A stretch of 64,000 nt of DNA from Defluviitalea phaphyphila (GTDB taxonomy: Bacteria > Bacillota > Clostridia > Lachnospirales > Defluviitaleaceae): positions 126,186 to 190,185 of the forward strand of contig NZ_JWID01000003.1 in the NCBI RefSeq assembly GCF_001466305.1, in the 5' to 3' direction. The notes under the pieces were generated by a model. The model searched no databases and was not told where the DNA came from. It saw only the letters and a list, made by a program, of their open reading frames with translations. Made by a program: the position numbers and the translations under genes. Shown piece after piece: positions 43,350 through 52,786 of this stretch. Each line of letters opens with the position of its first letter. Position 1 is the stretch's first letter.

Positions 43350-44678
43350 TTATGCTTTCTTTTTTCTATTATTTAATATTGTTCTTTTTGCTGTACGAAT
43401 AGATTGAACTAAATGTCTTTTTGCTGGACAAATAAATGAACAACTTCCACATTCAATACAGTCCATTCCATGGGCTTTTTCAAATTTATCTAATTCATAA
43501 TTTATAGAATAACTATTAAGTTGAAGTGGTAATAAATTCATTGGACAAACAGATACACATTTTCCACATCGAATACAATTTTGCTCTTCGGGTAAATCTG
43601 CTTCTTCTTTTGATAAACATAAAATTGCTGAAGTTCCTTTTACTACTGGTACATCCAATGATGAAAGTGCTGTTCCCATCATAGGGCCACCTGAGATAAT
43701 TTTTACAGGTTCAGATATAAAGCCTCCTGCTGCTTCTATTAAAGCTTTATAAGAAGTTCCTATTCTTACTTTAAGATTTTTAGGTTCTTTAATAGCTCCT
43801 CCTGTTACGGTAACAATTCTTCTCATTAAAGGTCTCCCACGAACAATCGCTCTTTGAATTGCAACTGTTGTATCTATATTTTGAACAATACAACCTACAT
43901 CTGCTGGAAGTCCTCCAGAAGGAACTTCTCTTCCTGTAATAGCATAAATTAATTGTTTTTCTGCCCCTTGAGGATACTTCGTTTTAAGAACCTTTACTTC
44001 AATATTTTCAATTTTTTCTGTTGCTTTTATAAGTGCATTTACTGCATTCATTTTATTATTTTCAACACCAATATAACCTTTAGCTTCTGGAAACATTTTC
44101 AGAATAATTTGTAATCCTTCAACTACTCTTTCTGTTTCTTCTAACATAACTCTATGGTCTGAAGTTAGATATGGTTCACATTCTGCACCATTTATAATGA
44201 TTGTATCAATCTTTTTTTCCGGTGGTGGTGAAAGTTTTATATGTGTTGGAAATCCTGCTCCGCCCATTCCAACTATTCCGGCCTCTTTTATAATTTCAAT
44301 CATTTCTTGTTTTGATAATTTGTTATAATCTTTTTTTACATTAATAGATGGATCTTCTTCATACATACCATCATTTTCAATAATAACTGAAAGTACTTTA
44401 TTCCCATTAGGATGAAGCATGGGCGCTATATTTTTTACTGTACCAGATATAGAACTATGAATTGGAGACGAAACAAAAGCCTTGGATTCCCCTATTTTTT
44501 GTCCTACCAAGACTCTATCTCCCTTCTTAACTATTGGCTCACATGGAGCTCCAATATGTTGCACCATGGGAAATACGAATTCTCCTCCTTCAGGGAAAAA
44601 AACTTCAATTGGTTTTTTTTCAGTAAAATGTTTCCCATGTGGAGGATGAATACCCTTTTTAAATGTTAATAAACTCAT
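43350..44678 (-). CDS. rnfC: Rnf complex NADH-side subunit RnfC
   Basis: 442 residues: a barrel-sandwich N-terminus, NuoF-like flavin/NAD domain with GMGGAGFPTHIK, SLBB region, and two 4Fe-4S motifs (CIRCGKCVSVCP and CIECGSCSFICP). It exchanges electrons with NAD. First gene of the operon, AGGAGG before the ATG. Confidence 0.96.
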   Translation of the reverse strand: MSLLTFKKGIHPPHGKHFTEKKPIEVFFPEGGEFVFPMVQHIGAPCEPIVKKGDRVLVGQKIGESKAFVSSPIHSSISGTVKNIAPMLHPNGNKVLSVIIENDGMYEEDPSINVKKDYNKLSKQEMIEIIKEAGIVGMGGAGFPTHIKLSPPPEKKIDTIIINGAECEPYLTSDHRVMLEETERVVEGLQIILKMFPEAKGYIGVENNKMNAVNALIKATEKIENIEVKVLKTKYPQGAEKQLIYAITGREVPSGGLPADVGCIVQNIDTTVAIQRAIVRGRPLMRRIVTVTGGAIKEPKNLKVRIGTSYKALIEAAGGFISEPVKIISGGPMMGTALSSLDVPVVKGTSAILCLSKEEADLPEEQNCIRCGKCVSVCPMNLLPLQLNSYSINYELDKFEKAHGMDCIECGSCSFICPAKRHLVQSIRTAKRTILNNRKKKA

Positions 44679-44714
44679 ATGTTTCCTCCTATCTAATAAA
44701 ATATCACTATAAAA

Positions 44715-44736
44715 AGTTTATTATATATAATAAACT
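44715..44736. repeat. Palindrome in the rnf leader
   Basis: A 22-bp perfect palindrome AGTTTATTATA/TATAATAAACT between the predicted rnf promoter and the rnfC RBS. Candidate mRNA-stabilising stem or operator. Confidence 0.6.
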
Positions 44737-44767
44737 TAATCTACTTTATGATAAGTATCATAATTAT

Positions 44768-44796
44768 ATAATAATATAAATGCTTTAATTCCTCAA
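44768..44796 (-). promoter_or_regulatory. Candidate promoter of the rnf operon
   Basis: Minus strand -35 TTGAGG (44791-44796), 17-bp spacer and -10 TATTAT (44768-44773), leaving a leader of about 80 bases. The remaining 44797-44951 has no visible gene. Confidence 0.45.
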
Positions 44797-44951
44797 CTAA
44801 TGATAAAAAATGCACAAAGATTTTTACCAATTTTTATTAATGAATTGGTTTAGTTTATAGCAATAAAATTACATGTATTATGTAGATTGTATACAAAATA
44901 CTTTGTTTATTTTTTTTTAATATCTTTTGAAAAATATCATAAAAAATAGTT

Positions 44952-45506
44952 TTAAATATCAAAAGTTTGTCTAATTTTTATCAAACTTTTATTTATATAT
45001 TCTTTAATCCACTTAATTACTGAAAGATCGCTAATGGAAATTTCACCTAATATCTTTTTTATTTCTTTTGTATCAATATTAAAAGATTTATTATTATATT
45101 TATGTACATATGTAAATTCAATTTGTGGATTTGATAAAATTAAATTACTTATTGTTGAAGCAATATCTCCTAAAGGAGCTCTATCAATATGATTATATTC
45201 CATAAAAACTATAATTTCTGTACCTTTTCCAACATGACTTTTTACTTCTAATTTTCCATTACATCTTTTCGCAGCTGAATCTAATAAAGGAATTCCTAAT
45301 CCTACTTTTCTTGTTGTTCTCGTAGTTTTAAAAGGGCTCCTAACATTTTTAATAAAATCTGCATCCATACCTATCCCATTGTCTTTTATTTTAAAAGAAA
45401 AAATATTATTTTTTAAATCTTCATTTATTTCTATATTAATTTCCGTTGCTTTAGCTCTTATACTATTTTCTACAATGTCTAAAATATGTAAAGATAATTC
45501 TTTCAT
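44952..45506 (-). CDS. Stand-alone HATPase-fold ATP-binding protein
   Basis: 184 residues with a GHKL/histidine-kinase ATPase domain only: N-box DIVENSIRAKA, DNGIGM and GLGIPLLDSAAKR. No phospho-acceptor His domain or membrane part is seen. The C-terminal 65 residues are not recognised. Such small proteins accompany hydrogenase or redox operons in anaerobes and may be anti-sigma-type kinases, but the partner is not visible here. It is monocistronic between rnf and pdx. Function unknown. Confidence 0.75.
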   Translation of the reverse strand: MKELSLHILDIVENSIRAKATEINIEINEDLKNNIFSFKIKDNGIGMDADFIKNVRSPFKTTRTTRKVGLGIPLLDSAAKRCNGKLEVKSHVGKGTEIIVFMEYNHIDRAPLGDIASTISNLILSNPQIEFTYVHKYNNKSFNIDTKEIKKILGEISISDLSVIKWIKEYINKSLIKIRQTFDI

Positions 45507-45570
45507 AAAATTCTCCTTTCGCTGTTTAATTCTCCTATGTTTAACTTTTACTTAAAATTATATATTAAAA

Positions 45571-45611
45571 AAGAAAAATCCGATAGAATTTTTAACTATC
45601 GGATTTTTCTT
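45571..45611 (-). terminator. Terminator of pdxS-pdxT
   Basis: A perfect 16-bp stem with G+C core CCGATAG/CTATCGG and nine-base loop; the pdxT stop lies in it and a U-rich tract follows on the minus strand. Confidence 0.9.
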
Positions 45612-46183
45612 TTTATTTCTTTCACAAAATATTTATGGAAAGATATATCATTGGTTAATTCCGGATGAAAAGATGTTACAATCATATTATCTTGTTTTGC
45701 AGCAACAATTTTATCATTTATTTTATATAAAGCTTCAACATTTTTCCCGATTTTTTCTATATAAGGGGCTCTAATAAATACTACTGGAATTGCTTTATTA
45801 GAAACCTCTGGAATTACAATATTAGTAGAAAAACTATTTAATTGACTTCCATAGGCATTTCTTTTAACTATTATATCCATAACTCCCAAATGTACTTTGG
45901 AATCATTAGATATTTTTTTTGCTAATAATATCATTCCTGCACATGTACCCCAAACTATCATACCATTTTTTATTTTATCAATTAACGGGTCTTTTAGATT
46001 AAAATCTTTAATTAATTTCCCAATAGTTGTACTTTCTCCTCCTGGAAGAATCAATCCTTGAATTTTATCTAAATCCTCTTTTCTCTTTACTATATATACT
46101 TTTACATCTTTAATTTTTTCTAACATTTTTTGATGTTCTATAATAGCTCCTTGTAATCCTAAGATTCCTATATTTATCTTCAT
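45596..46183 (-). CDS. pdxT: Pyridoxal 5'-phosphate synthase glutaminase PdxT
   Basis: 195 residues, class I glutaminase with GGEST, the catalytic Cys in WGTCAGM and the His-x-Glu in SFHPEL. It supplies ammonia to PdxS. Start at ATG 46181-46183 eight bases behind AGGAG, overlapping the end of pdxS slightly upstream. Confidence 0.95.
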   Translation of the reverse strand: MKINIGILGLQGAIIEHQKMLEKIKDVKVYIVKRKEDLDKIQGLILPGGESTTIGKLIKDFNLKDPLIDKIKNGMIVWGTCAGMILLAKKISNDSKVHLGVMDIIVKRNAYGSQLNSFSTNIVIPEVSNKAIPVVFIRAPYIEKIGKNVEALYKINDKIVAAKQDNMIVTSFHPELTNDISFHKYFVKEIKRKIR

Positions 46184-46197
46184 ATCTTTTTCTCCTA

Positions 46198-47070
46198 TTA
46201 CCAACCTCTTTTTTCATAAGATATGTTAATTTCATCACAATTTATTCCGACCATAGCTTCTCCTAAATCTTCTGAAACTTCTGCTAAAACTTTAGGATCA
46301 TTAAAATAAGTTACTGCTTTTACAATTGCTTTAGCCCTTTTTATAGGATCTTTTGATTTAAATATTCCAGAACCTACAAAGACACCATCACTTCCTAACT
46401 GCATCATTAAAGCTGCATCTGCTGGAGTCGCCACCCCTCCTGCAGCAAAATTAACTACCGGAAGTTTACCCAATTCTGCTACCTGTTCTACTAAATTAAG
46501 TGGAGCTCCTAATTCTTTTGAAAATAATATTCTTTCTTCTTTAGTCATAGCTTTTAATTTTCTTATTTGAGAAGTCATAGTTCTCATATGTCGTACTGCT
46601 TGGATTATATCTCCCGTTCCTGCTTCTCCCTTTGTTCTAATCATAGAAGCACCTTCATTTATTCTTCTTAAAGCTTCTCCTAAATCCCTAGCACCACACA
46701 CAAAGGGAATTTTAAAAGATTTTTTATCAATATGATATTGATCATCAGCTGGAGTTAAAACTTCACTTTCATCTATGTAATCTATGTCTAAAGCTTCTAA
46801 AATTTGTGCTTCTACAAAATGACCTATTCTACATTTAGCCATAACTGGAATGCTAACTGCTTTTTTTATTTCTTTAATTAATTTAGGGTCTGACATTCTT
46901 GCCACGCCCCCTTGCTTTCTTATATCTGCCGGAACTCTTTCAAGTGCCATAACTGCTACTGCTCCAGCTTCTTCAGCTATTTTAGCTTGTTCTGCATTGG
47001 TTACATCCATAATTACTCCGCCCTTTAACATTTGGGCTAAATTTTTATTTAACTCATATTGGGTGCTCAT
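46198..47070 (-). CDS. pdxS: Pyridoxal 5'-phosphate synthase lyase PdxS
   Basis: 290 residues of TIM-barrel fold with the near-invariant [20 protein letters not shown]-type N-terminus, [14 protein letters not shown] with active Lys and [14 protein letters not shown]. It makes PLP from ribose 5-phosphate, glyceraldehyde 3-phosphate and ammonia. AGGAGG before the ATG. Divergent from its likely activator pdxR. Confidence 0.97.
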   Translation of the reverse strand: MSTQYELNKNLAQMLKGGVIMDVTNAEQAKIAEEAGAVAVMALERVPADIRKQGGVARMSDPKLIKEIKKAVSIPVMAKCRIGHFVEAQILEALDIDYIDESEVLTPADDQYHIDKKSFKIPFVCGARDLGEALRRINEGASMIRTKGEAGTGDIIQAVRHMRTMTSQIRKLKAMTKEERILFSKELGAPLNLVEQVAELGKLPVVNFAAGGVATPADAALMMQLGSDGVFVGSGIFKSKDPIKRAKAIVKAVTYFNDPKVLAEVSEDLGEAMVGINCDEINISYEKRGW

Positions 47071-47116
47071 TTTTATCCTCCTTATTTAACATAATAATAA
47101 AAATTTTAATTTTTTC

Positions 47117-47144
47117 AGAATATCAAATACAAGTTTATAGACAA
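47117..47144 (-). promoter_or_regulatory. Candidate pdxS promoter
   Basis: -35 TTGTCT (47139-47144), 16-bp spacer and -10 TATTCT (47117-47122) on the minus strand. The 22-bp operator starts 20 bases upstream of the -35, a typical activator position. Confidence 0.45.
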
Positions 47145-47163
47145 CATTAATTTATGATGATAA

Positions 47164-47185
47164 AATATTGTATCGATACAATATT
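47164..47185. promoter_or_regulatory. PdxR operator, intergenic copy
   Basis: A perfect 22-bp palindrome with core TTGTATCGATACAA between pdxS and pdxR. The same 14-base core occurs again at the start of pdxR. Confidence 0.75.
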
Positions 47186-47274
47186 ATAACTTTTATATAA
47201 AAATGCATTTTTATATATTCTTTATTATAATTATATAATAGTCTTAATCAATACAAAAAGGAGGATTTTATAAA

Positions 47275-48732
47275 ATGAATCATTTTGTATCGATACAATT
47301 GGATAAAAAAAGCAAAACTCCTCTTTATAAACAATTAGGCGATGCTTTATATAATTTTATTCAAAAAGGAGTTTTAAAACCTAATACAAAACTTCCTACC
47401 ATCCGTACCCTTGCAAGTCAATTAAAAATTAATAATGTAACTGTTGTAAATGCATATAAATATTTGGAAAATAAAGGAGTAGTATATGCACAAATAGGTA
47501 GTGGTACCTATGTTTCTCCTCTACCTTCTGAAATTATTTCGCCTCCAATATCTAGAAAAATTGATACAGATATACAATTAAAACAAATTACTATAACAAA
47601 AAATACAATTAACTTTGCCAGCATTTCTCCTACTACTAATTTATTTCCCGTAGAAGATTTTAAAGAAGTTTTTAATCAAGTTTTAGAACGAGATAAAGGA
47701 GATGCATTTAGCTATCAAGAAAGTCAAGGATATTATGGTCTTAGAGAATCCATAGTAGACTATTTAAAAAATTATGGAATTAATACTAAATCAGATAATA
47801 TACAAATAATTTCCGGTGCTCAACAGGGAATAGATATATTATCAAAAGCATTACTTCAATTTGGAGATATTTTATTTGTTGAACAACCTACTTATCATGG
47901 TGCAATAGCTGTCTTTCAAAACCGTGGAGCAAGAATTGTAGAAATTCCTTTAGAATCCGATGGAATAAATATCCCTTTATTAGAAGATTATTTAAAAATA
48001 TATAATCCTAAATTTATATATATGATGTCTTATTATCAAAATCCCACAGGATATTCTTATTCTTTAAATAAAAAAAGAAAATTATTAGATTTAGCTGAAA
48101 AATATAATACTTACATAATAGAAGATGATTATTTAAGTGATTTAAATTATTCAAAAGAACCTAATATCCCTCTAAAAGCATTAGATCATAGAAATCGAGT
48201 TATATATATAAAAAGTTTTTCTAAAATATTAATGCCAGGACTTAGATTAGGTTTTTTAGTCGCCCCAAAACCTCTTCTAAATCATATATTATCTGCTAAA
48301 CATACAACAGATATCTCTACATCTAGTTTTATACAAAGAGTATTTGATTTATATCTAAGAAAAGAATTATGGAAAAATCATATAAATAAAATTTGTAATA
48401 TATATAATAAAAGATATGATTGTTTTATACATAACATAAATAAATATTTAGATAATTATGTTACTTATACTAAACCTAATGGTGGTCTAAGTTTATGGTT
48501 AAAATTAATACCTTCTATATCTACCAAAACTCTATGTGATAAATTATTATCAAAAGACGTTATTATTTCTCCCGGTTCATTATTTTCAACTTCTCAAAAT
48601 TTTTCTTCTTTTATAAGACTTAGCTTTGCAGCAGTAGATGAAAAAGAAATAGAAAAGGGATTAAAAATAATAAAAGATGTAATAGAAAAAATGATCGATA
48701 ATTCACCATCTTCTACTACACCTTTTCTTTAA
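47275..48732 (+). CDS. pdxR: MocR/GntR-family PLP-binding regulator PdxR
   Basis: 485 residues: GntR winged helix (about 12-80, with TIRTLASQLKINNVTVVNAYKYLE) and an aminotransferase-like domain with QNPTGYSYSL, DDYLSDL and the Schiff-base Lys in SFSKILMPGLRLG. MocR regulators sense PLP and activate pdxST while repressing themselves. AGGAGG precedes the ATG. Codons 4-8 contain a second operator copy, which fits autorepression. It ends immediately next to the convergent DUF1189 gene. Confidence 0.93.
   Translation: MNHFVSIQLDKKSKTPLYKQLGDALYNFIQKGVLKPNTKLPTIRTLASQLKINNVTVVNAYKYLENKGVVYAQIGSGTYVSPLPSEIISPPISRKIDTDIQLKQITITKNTINFASISPTTNLFPVEDFKEVFNQVLERDKGDAFSYQESQGYYGLRESIVDYLKNYGINTKSDNIQIISGAQQGIDILSKALLQFGDILFVEQPTYHGAIAVFQNRGARIVEIPLESDGINIPLLEDYLKIYNPKFIYMMSYYQNPTGYSYSLNKKRKLLDLAEKYNTYIIEDDYLSDLNYSKEPNIPLKALDHRNRVIYIKSFSKILMPGLRLGFLVAPKPLLNHILSAKHTTDISTSSFIQRVFDLYLRKELWKNHINKICNIYNKRYDCFIHNINKYLDNYVTYTKPNGGLSLWLKLIPSISTKTLCDKLLSKDVIISPGSLFSTSQNFSSFIRLSFAAVDEKEIEKGLKIIKDVIEKMIDNSPSSTTPFL
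47285..47298. promoter_or_regulatory. PdxR operator, copy inside the pdxR coding start
   Basis: TTGTATCGATACAA repeats the core of the intergenic palindrome, 117 bp away centre to centre, within the first codons of pdxR (Phe-Val-Ser-Ile-Gln). Placed for roadblock autorepression. Confidence 0.7.
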
Positions 48733-49542
48733 TTAATTTACAGTATTATTTATATTTTGAGATAAATTTATCTCATTTTCTTTTTTTATTTCAGTAATAG
48801 CTTTTATTAAATAAAGTATAACTATTATATAATAAGCAAAGAACAATAAAAAATTTAAATTTGGAAAATCTATTTGACCTATTATAGATATTAATATAGA
48901 AGGTAATGTCATACAATAAATACCTATTTTGTATATGTCTTTATATTCTAAATTAGCCTTATAAATTAAATTTACAATTACTCCAACTACATTAATAAAT
49001 AAAGAATTCATCAATTTATGTATAATAGTTGATAATACAACCCATAATATACATAGAATAATTACTATAAATTTAATAATAAATAATATTAATTTTAAAT
49101 CATCTTTATTAAAATCTTTAATCTTTAAATTCTTGAGTAAAATTTCTCTGTATTGCGTTCCTATTCTTCCAGAAATCTTTTTATTTGTTATTAAAAATAC
49201 TCTTTTATGTTGGAAATTATTTAATATAGATTCATTTGTTTGATTTGTAGTATCAATAATGGCTAAATTATCATAAATTTCTATAAAGATTGGCATATCA
49301 CCAACTACATTTAATTCTCCATTTTTTAATTCAAAATATGAAATCTTTTGTTCTATATAATTAATTTCATCATTTATTAAATAAGCAATTTTAATAGAAG
49401 GTAATATGGACAACAACATTGATAAAAATATCAAGTAAATTATAGCTTTTCCTGTGGACTCTTGAATTATAACTTTGTAAAAACTAAAATCCGTAATACT
49501 CATATTTATTTTTTTAAAAAAACCAATTTTACTTATCGCCAT
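48733..49542 (-). CDS. DUF1189 family membrane protein, copy 1
   Basis: 269 residues, with one N-terminal membrane helix, an extracytoplasmic domain of about 110 residues and four or so C-terminal helices. The family block SFYKVIIQES-GKA is near the N-terminus. It is the most divergent of three tandem copies (NLIYKANLEYKDIYKIGIY in the helical half). Function unknown; DUF1189 proteins are thought to be membrane proteins involved in envelope or maltodextrin-related loci, without direct proof. Its end abuts pdxR with no visible terminator. GGAG precedes the ATG. Confidence 0.8.
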   Translation of the reverse strand: MAISKIGFFKKINMSITDFSFYKVIIQESTGKAIIYLIFLSMLLSILPSIKIAYLINDEINYIEQKISYFELKNGELNVVGDMPIFIEIYDNLAIIDTTNQTNESILNNFQHKRVFLITNKKISGRIGTQYREILLKNLKIKDFNKDDLKLILFIIKFIVIILCILWVVLSTIIHKLMNSLFINVVGVIVNLIYKANLEYKDIYKIGIYCMTLPSILISIIGQIDFPNLNFLLFFAYYIIVILYLIKAITEIKKENEINLSQNINNTVN

Positions 49543-49733
49543 ATTTATTCTCCTTTGTTTTGTATTTTATATATAACAATATTTTGTAAATTATATAAAA
49601 TAAAATTTGTATATTTATAAAATATATTACTGATTTTTATTTTTCATAAAATTATTTAAATTAAAATATTATTTATAATTAATTTTTAATTTTTTAAGTT
49701 AATAATACTATTTATAAAAAAAGTATTTATTAA

Positions 49734-50537
49734 TTAAATATTAATATCCTGAGATAAATTTATTTCATATTCTTTCTTTATTTCTTTAATAGCTTTTGTT
49801 ATATAAAATACAATAACTCCATAATAAACAAATAAAAACAATAAATGAAAAAATGGAATTTCAATTGATAATTGATTTATTGCAATCTTTATTATAGAAG
49901 ATAATGTCATAGAATAAACCCCTATTTTATATATTGCTTTATATCTTAGATTAGCTTTATAAATTACATTTATAATTAATCCAATCAAACTAACAAATAA
50001 TGATCCTATCAATTTAACTATAATAGTTAATAATACTATTATCAAACCATAAAAAGGTATTACTATAAATTTAAAAAAACTTAAAAAATTTATTAAATTT
50101 TGTTTGTTTAATACTTCGTTTTTCCATATATTAAATAAATAAGATTTTTTCGTGTTTGTTGAATATTTTATGAATATTTCTCTTTTTGTGACTAAGATTC
50201 CTTGCTTATAATTATAAAGTATATTTTCATCAGTTCCTTCTCTTGTATCAACAATAATTACATCATCAAAATCTCCCATTATAATAGGCATCCTTGCATC
50301 TACATTTAACTTTCCATTTTTTAATGTAATATTAGGAATGATTTGTTCAAATTTTTTTATACTTTTGTTAATTTCATAAAAGGGTTTTATATAATTTAAT
50401 ATACCTAAAATTAATGATAATAATATTAAATAAACTACAGCTTTTCCTATGGATTCTTGAACTATAACCTTATAAAAACTAAAATCTGATAAACTTTTTT
50501 TTACCCTTTGTAAAAAAATAATTTTAGTATTTTCCAT
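49734..50537 (-). CDS. DUF1189 family membrane protein, copy 2
   Basis: 267 residues, closely similar to copy 3: LSDFSFYKVIVQES at the start and NLRYKAIYKIGVYSMTLSSI in the membrane part, with divergence in the extracytoplasmic domain (about 55-150). GGAGAG precedes the ATG. It has its own promoter at 50582-50610, nearly identical to that of copy 3. A weak AATACT/AGTATT hairpin lies downstream near 49710. Confidence 0.82.
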   Translation of the reverse strand: MENTKIIFLQRVKKSLSDFSFYKVIVQESIGKAVVYLILLSLILGILNYIKPFYEINKSIKKFEQIIPNITLKNGKLNVDARMPIIMGDFDDVIIVDTREGTDENILYNYKQGILVTKREIFIKYSTNTKKSYLFNIWKNEVLNKQNLINFLSFFKFIVIPFYGLIIVLLTIIVKLIGSLFVSLIGLIINVIYKANLRYKAIYKIGVYSMTLSSIIKIAINQLSIEIPFFHLLFLFVYYGVIVFYITKAIKEIKKEYEINLSQDINI

Positions 50538-50581
50538 AACCTTCTCTCCTACATTTATGTTAATATTTCTACATTTAAAAT

Positions 50582-50610
50582 ATTATATGTTAAATATAAC
50601 ATTTTTTCAA
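50582..50610 (-). promoter_or_regulatory. Promoter of DUF1189 copy 2
   Basis: -35 TTGAAA (50605-50610), 17-bp spacer holding TGTTATATTTAACA and -10 TATAAT (50582-50587). It differs from the copy 3 promoter by one base over 29. Confidence 0.75.
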
Positions 50611-50611
50611 G

Positions 50612-50646
50612 AAAAATAGCAGTATAATATCTATACTGCTATTTTT
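50612..50646 (-). terminator. Terminator after DUF1189 copy 3
   Basis: A 15-bp stem AAAAATAGCAGTATA/TATACTGCTATTTTT with five-base loop, immediately before the copy 2 promoter; U-rich on both strands. Confidence 0.88.
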
Positions 50647-50700
50647 TATTTTCAAATAAATATTAATGGCTCTCTAACTAAAATTATGTATTTAAATATT

Positions 50701-51489
50701 TTAAGACAAATTTACTTCTTTTTCTTTTTTTATTTCAGTAATAGCTTTTATCATATAGAATATAATTACTCCGTAATAAATAAATAATAATAATAAATAA
50801 AAAAATGGAATTTCAAATGATAATTGATTTATTGCGACTTTTATTATGGAAGATAATGTCATAGAATAAACTCCTATTTTATATATTGCTTTATATCTTA
50901 GATTAGCTTTATAAATCTCATTTATAATTAATCCAATCAAGCTAACAAATAAAGAACCTATTAACTTTCCTATAATAACTGATAATACTGTTCCCAAACC
51001 ATAAATAGGCATTAATATCAATTTAAAAATAAATAAAAAATTTTTGAATTTTTCTTTATCAAATTCTGCATATTTTATTTCATTAAATGAATAAACCTCT
51101 TGTATACTAAATCCATTTTTAAATAATATTTGTTTTCTTGTAATTAATAAACCTGTATTATAATCATTAATTATGTCTTTATTAATTCCTTCTCTAGTAT
51201 CAATAATAATTACACTATCGTCACTATTTAGTATAATCGGCATCTTTGTATTTATATTTAACTCTCCATTTTTTATAATAACATCTGGAATATTTTCTTC
51301 ATACTCTTTCATTTCTTCATTGATTTCATAAAGAGGTTTTATAATACTTATTATACCTAAAATAAATGATAATAATATTAAGTAACCGATAGCTTTTCCT
51401 ACAGATTCTTGTACTATAACTTTATAAAAACTAAAATCTGATAAGCTTTTTTCTACTCTTTGTAAAAAATTAATTTTTGCATTTTTCAT
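50701..51489 (-). CDS. DUF1189 family membrane protein, copy 3
   Basis: 262 residues. Same layout as copy 2, with long identical blocks at both ends (LSDFSFYKVIVQES, YKAIYKIGVYSMTLSSI) and a variable extracytoplasmic part. AGGGGGAA precedes the ATG. Own promoter (51534-51562) and terminator (50612-50646), so the duplication copied the whole transcription unit. Confidence 0.82.
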   Translation of the reverse strand: MKNAKINFLQRVEKSLSDFSFYKVIVQESVGKAIGYLILLSFILGIISIIKPLYEINEEMKEYEENIPDVIIKNGELNINTKMPIILNSDDSVIIIDTREGINKDIINDYNTGLLITRKQILFKNGFSIQEVYSFNEIKYAEFDKEKFKNFLFIFKLILMPIYGLGTVLSVIIGKLIGSLFVSLIGLIINEIYKANLRYKAIYKIGVYSMTLSSIIKVAINQLSFEIPFFYLLLLFIYYGVIIFYMIKAITEIKKEKEVNLS

Positions 51490-51533
51490 AACATTCCCCC
51501 TATACTTTTCCTACTATTTTTGGTATTAAAAAT

Positions 51534-51562
51534 ATTATATGTTAAATATAATATTTTTTCAA
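51534..51562 (-). promoter_or_regulatory. Promoter of DUF1189 copy 3
   Basis: -35 TTGAAA (51557-51562), 17-bp spacer with TATTATATTTAACA and -10 TATAAT (51534-51539). Confidence 0.75.
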
Positions 51563-51568
51563 GTATAT

Positions 51569-51614
51569 AAAAAAGAAGCTATCTCAGAATGATTTCTGAA
51601 ATAGCTCCTTTTTT
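51569..51614 (-). terminator. Terminator of serC-serA
   Basis: A stem of about 21 bp with two wobble pairs and loop TGAT-like, followed by a U tract on the minus strand; overlaps the serA stop. Confidence 0.85.
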
Positions 51615-52776
51615 ATATACTTCTAACCAAAACAATTCCATTGATTCCTTTTAATTTTTCTACAACTTCTTTATTTACCTTTTTATCACAATCTATTATA
51701 GTATACGCCCATTGTTTTTTACTTTTATTTACCATATCCATAATATTAACATCAGCGTTTGCAAGAATTGTAGCAATTTGTCCAACCATATTAGGAATAT
51801 TTTTATGAGCTACAACTATACGATTATCAGTAGACCTCTCTTTTTCACAGTCTGGAAAGTTCACTGAATTTTTAATATTACCATGTTCCAAATAGTTTCT
51901 TAGTTCTTGTACTGCCATTATTGCACAGTTATCTTCTGATTCGGGAGTAGAAGCACCTAGATGAGGAATTGTAATAACATTTTCTACATCAAGTAAATCT
52001 TCACTTGGAAAATCTGTTACATAAGTTGATACAATTCCAGATTTAATAGCTTCTTTTAAATCACAATTATTTACTAATTCTCCTCTTGAAAAATTAAGAA
52101 GTTTTACTCCTTTTTTCATTAAAGCAAAAGTATCTTTATTAAACATATTTTTCGTTTCATCGAGTAAAGGAACATGAACTGTGATATAATCACATTCACT
52201 AATTAATGCTTCTAAACTAACTGCTCTATTAACTGCTCTTGATAATCCCCAAGCAGCATCTACAGAAATATAAGGGTCATATCCTTGTACATCCATTCCA
52301 AGGGAATGAGCTGCATTAGCTACCAAAACTCCTATTGCTCCTAATCCAATTACACCTAATTTTTTACCCATTATTTCTGGTCCTGCAAAATTTTTTTTCC
52401 CTTTTTCTATTAATTTAGGAACTTCTGCTCCTTTTCCTTTTAAACTTTTTGTCCACATAATTCCATCTACAATTTTTCTAGAAGAAAGTAAAAGACCTGC
52501 TAAAACTAATTCTTTTACTCCATTAGCATTGGCGCCAGGAGTATTAAAAACAACAATTCCTTTTTCAGAACATTTATCTATTGGAATATTATTTACTCCA
52601 GCTCCAGCTCTTGCAATTGCTTTTAATGAATCTGGAAGTTCCATATCATGCATTTTTGCGCTTCTAACCAATATTCCATCTGGTTCATTAAAATCGTCTG
52701 AAATCTCATAATTATCCTTTGGAAACAATTCTAATCCTTTTTCAGAAATATTATTTAAAGTTTTTATTTTAAACAT
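51613..52776 (-). CDS. serA: D-3-phosphoglycerate dehydrogenase
   Basis: 387 residues: NAD-binding domain (GLGAIGVLVANAA), catalytic Arg (NFSRGEL), Glu/Asp region (DFPSEDLL) and His (IPHLGAS), then a C-terminal ACT domain (about 317-387) for probable serine feedback. First step of serine synthesis. Ten-base gap after serC. Confidence 0.95.
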   Translation of the reverse strand: MFKIKTLNNISEKGLELFPKDNYEISDDFNEPDGILVRSAKMHDMELPDSLKAIARAGAGVNNIPIDKCSEKGIVVFNTPGANANGVKELVLAGLLLSSRKIVDGIMWTKSLKGKGAEVPKLIEKGKKNFAGPEIMGKKLGVIGLGAIGVLVANAAHSLGMDVQGYDPYISVDAAWGLSRAVNRAVSLEALISECDYITVHVPLLDETKNMFNKDTFALMKKGVKLLNFSRGELVNNCDLKEAIKSGIVSTYVTDFPSEDLLDVENVITIPHLGASTPESEDNCAIMAVQELRNYLEHGNIKNSVNFPDCEKERSTDNRIVVAHKNIPNMVGQIATILANADVNIMDMVNKSKKQWAYTIIDCDKKVNKEVVEKLKGINGIVLVRSI

Positions 52777-52786
52777 ACTTACCCCC

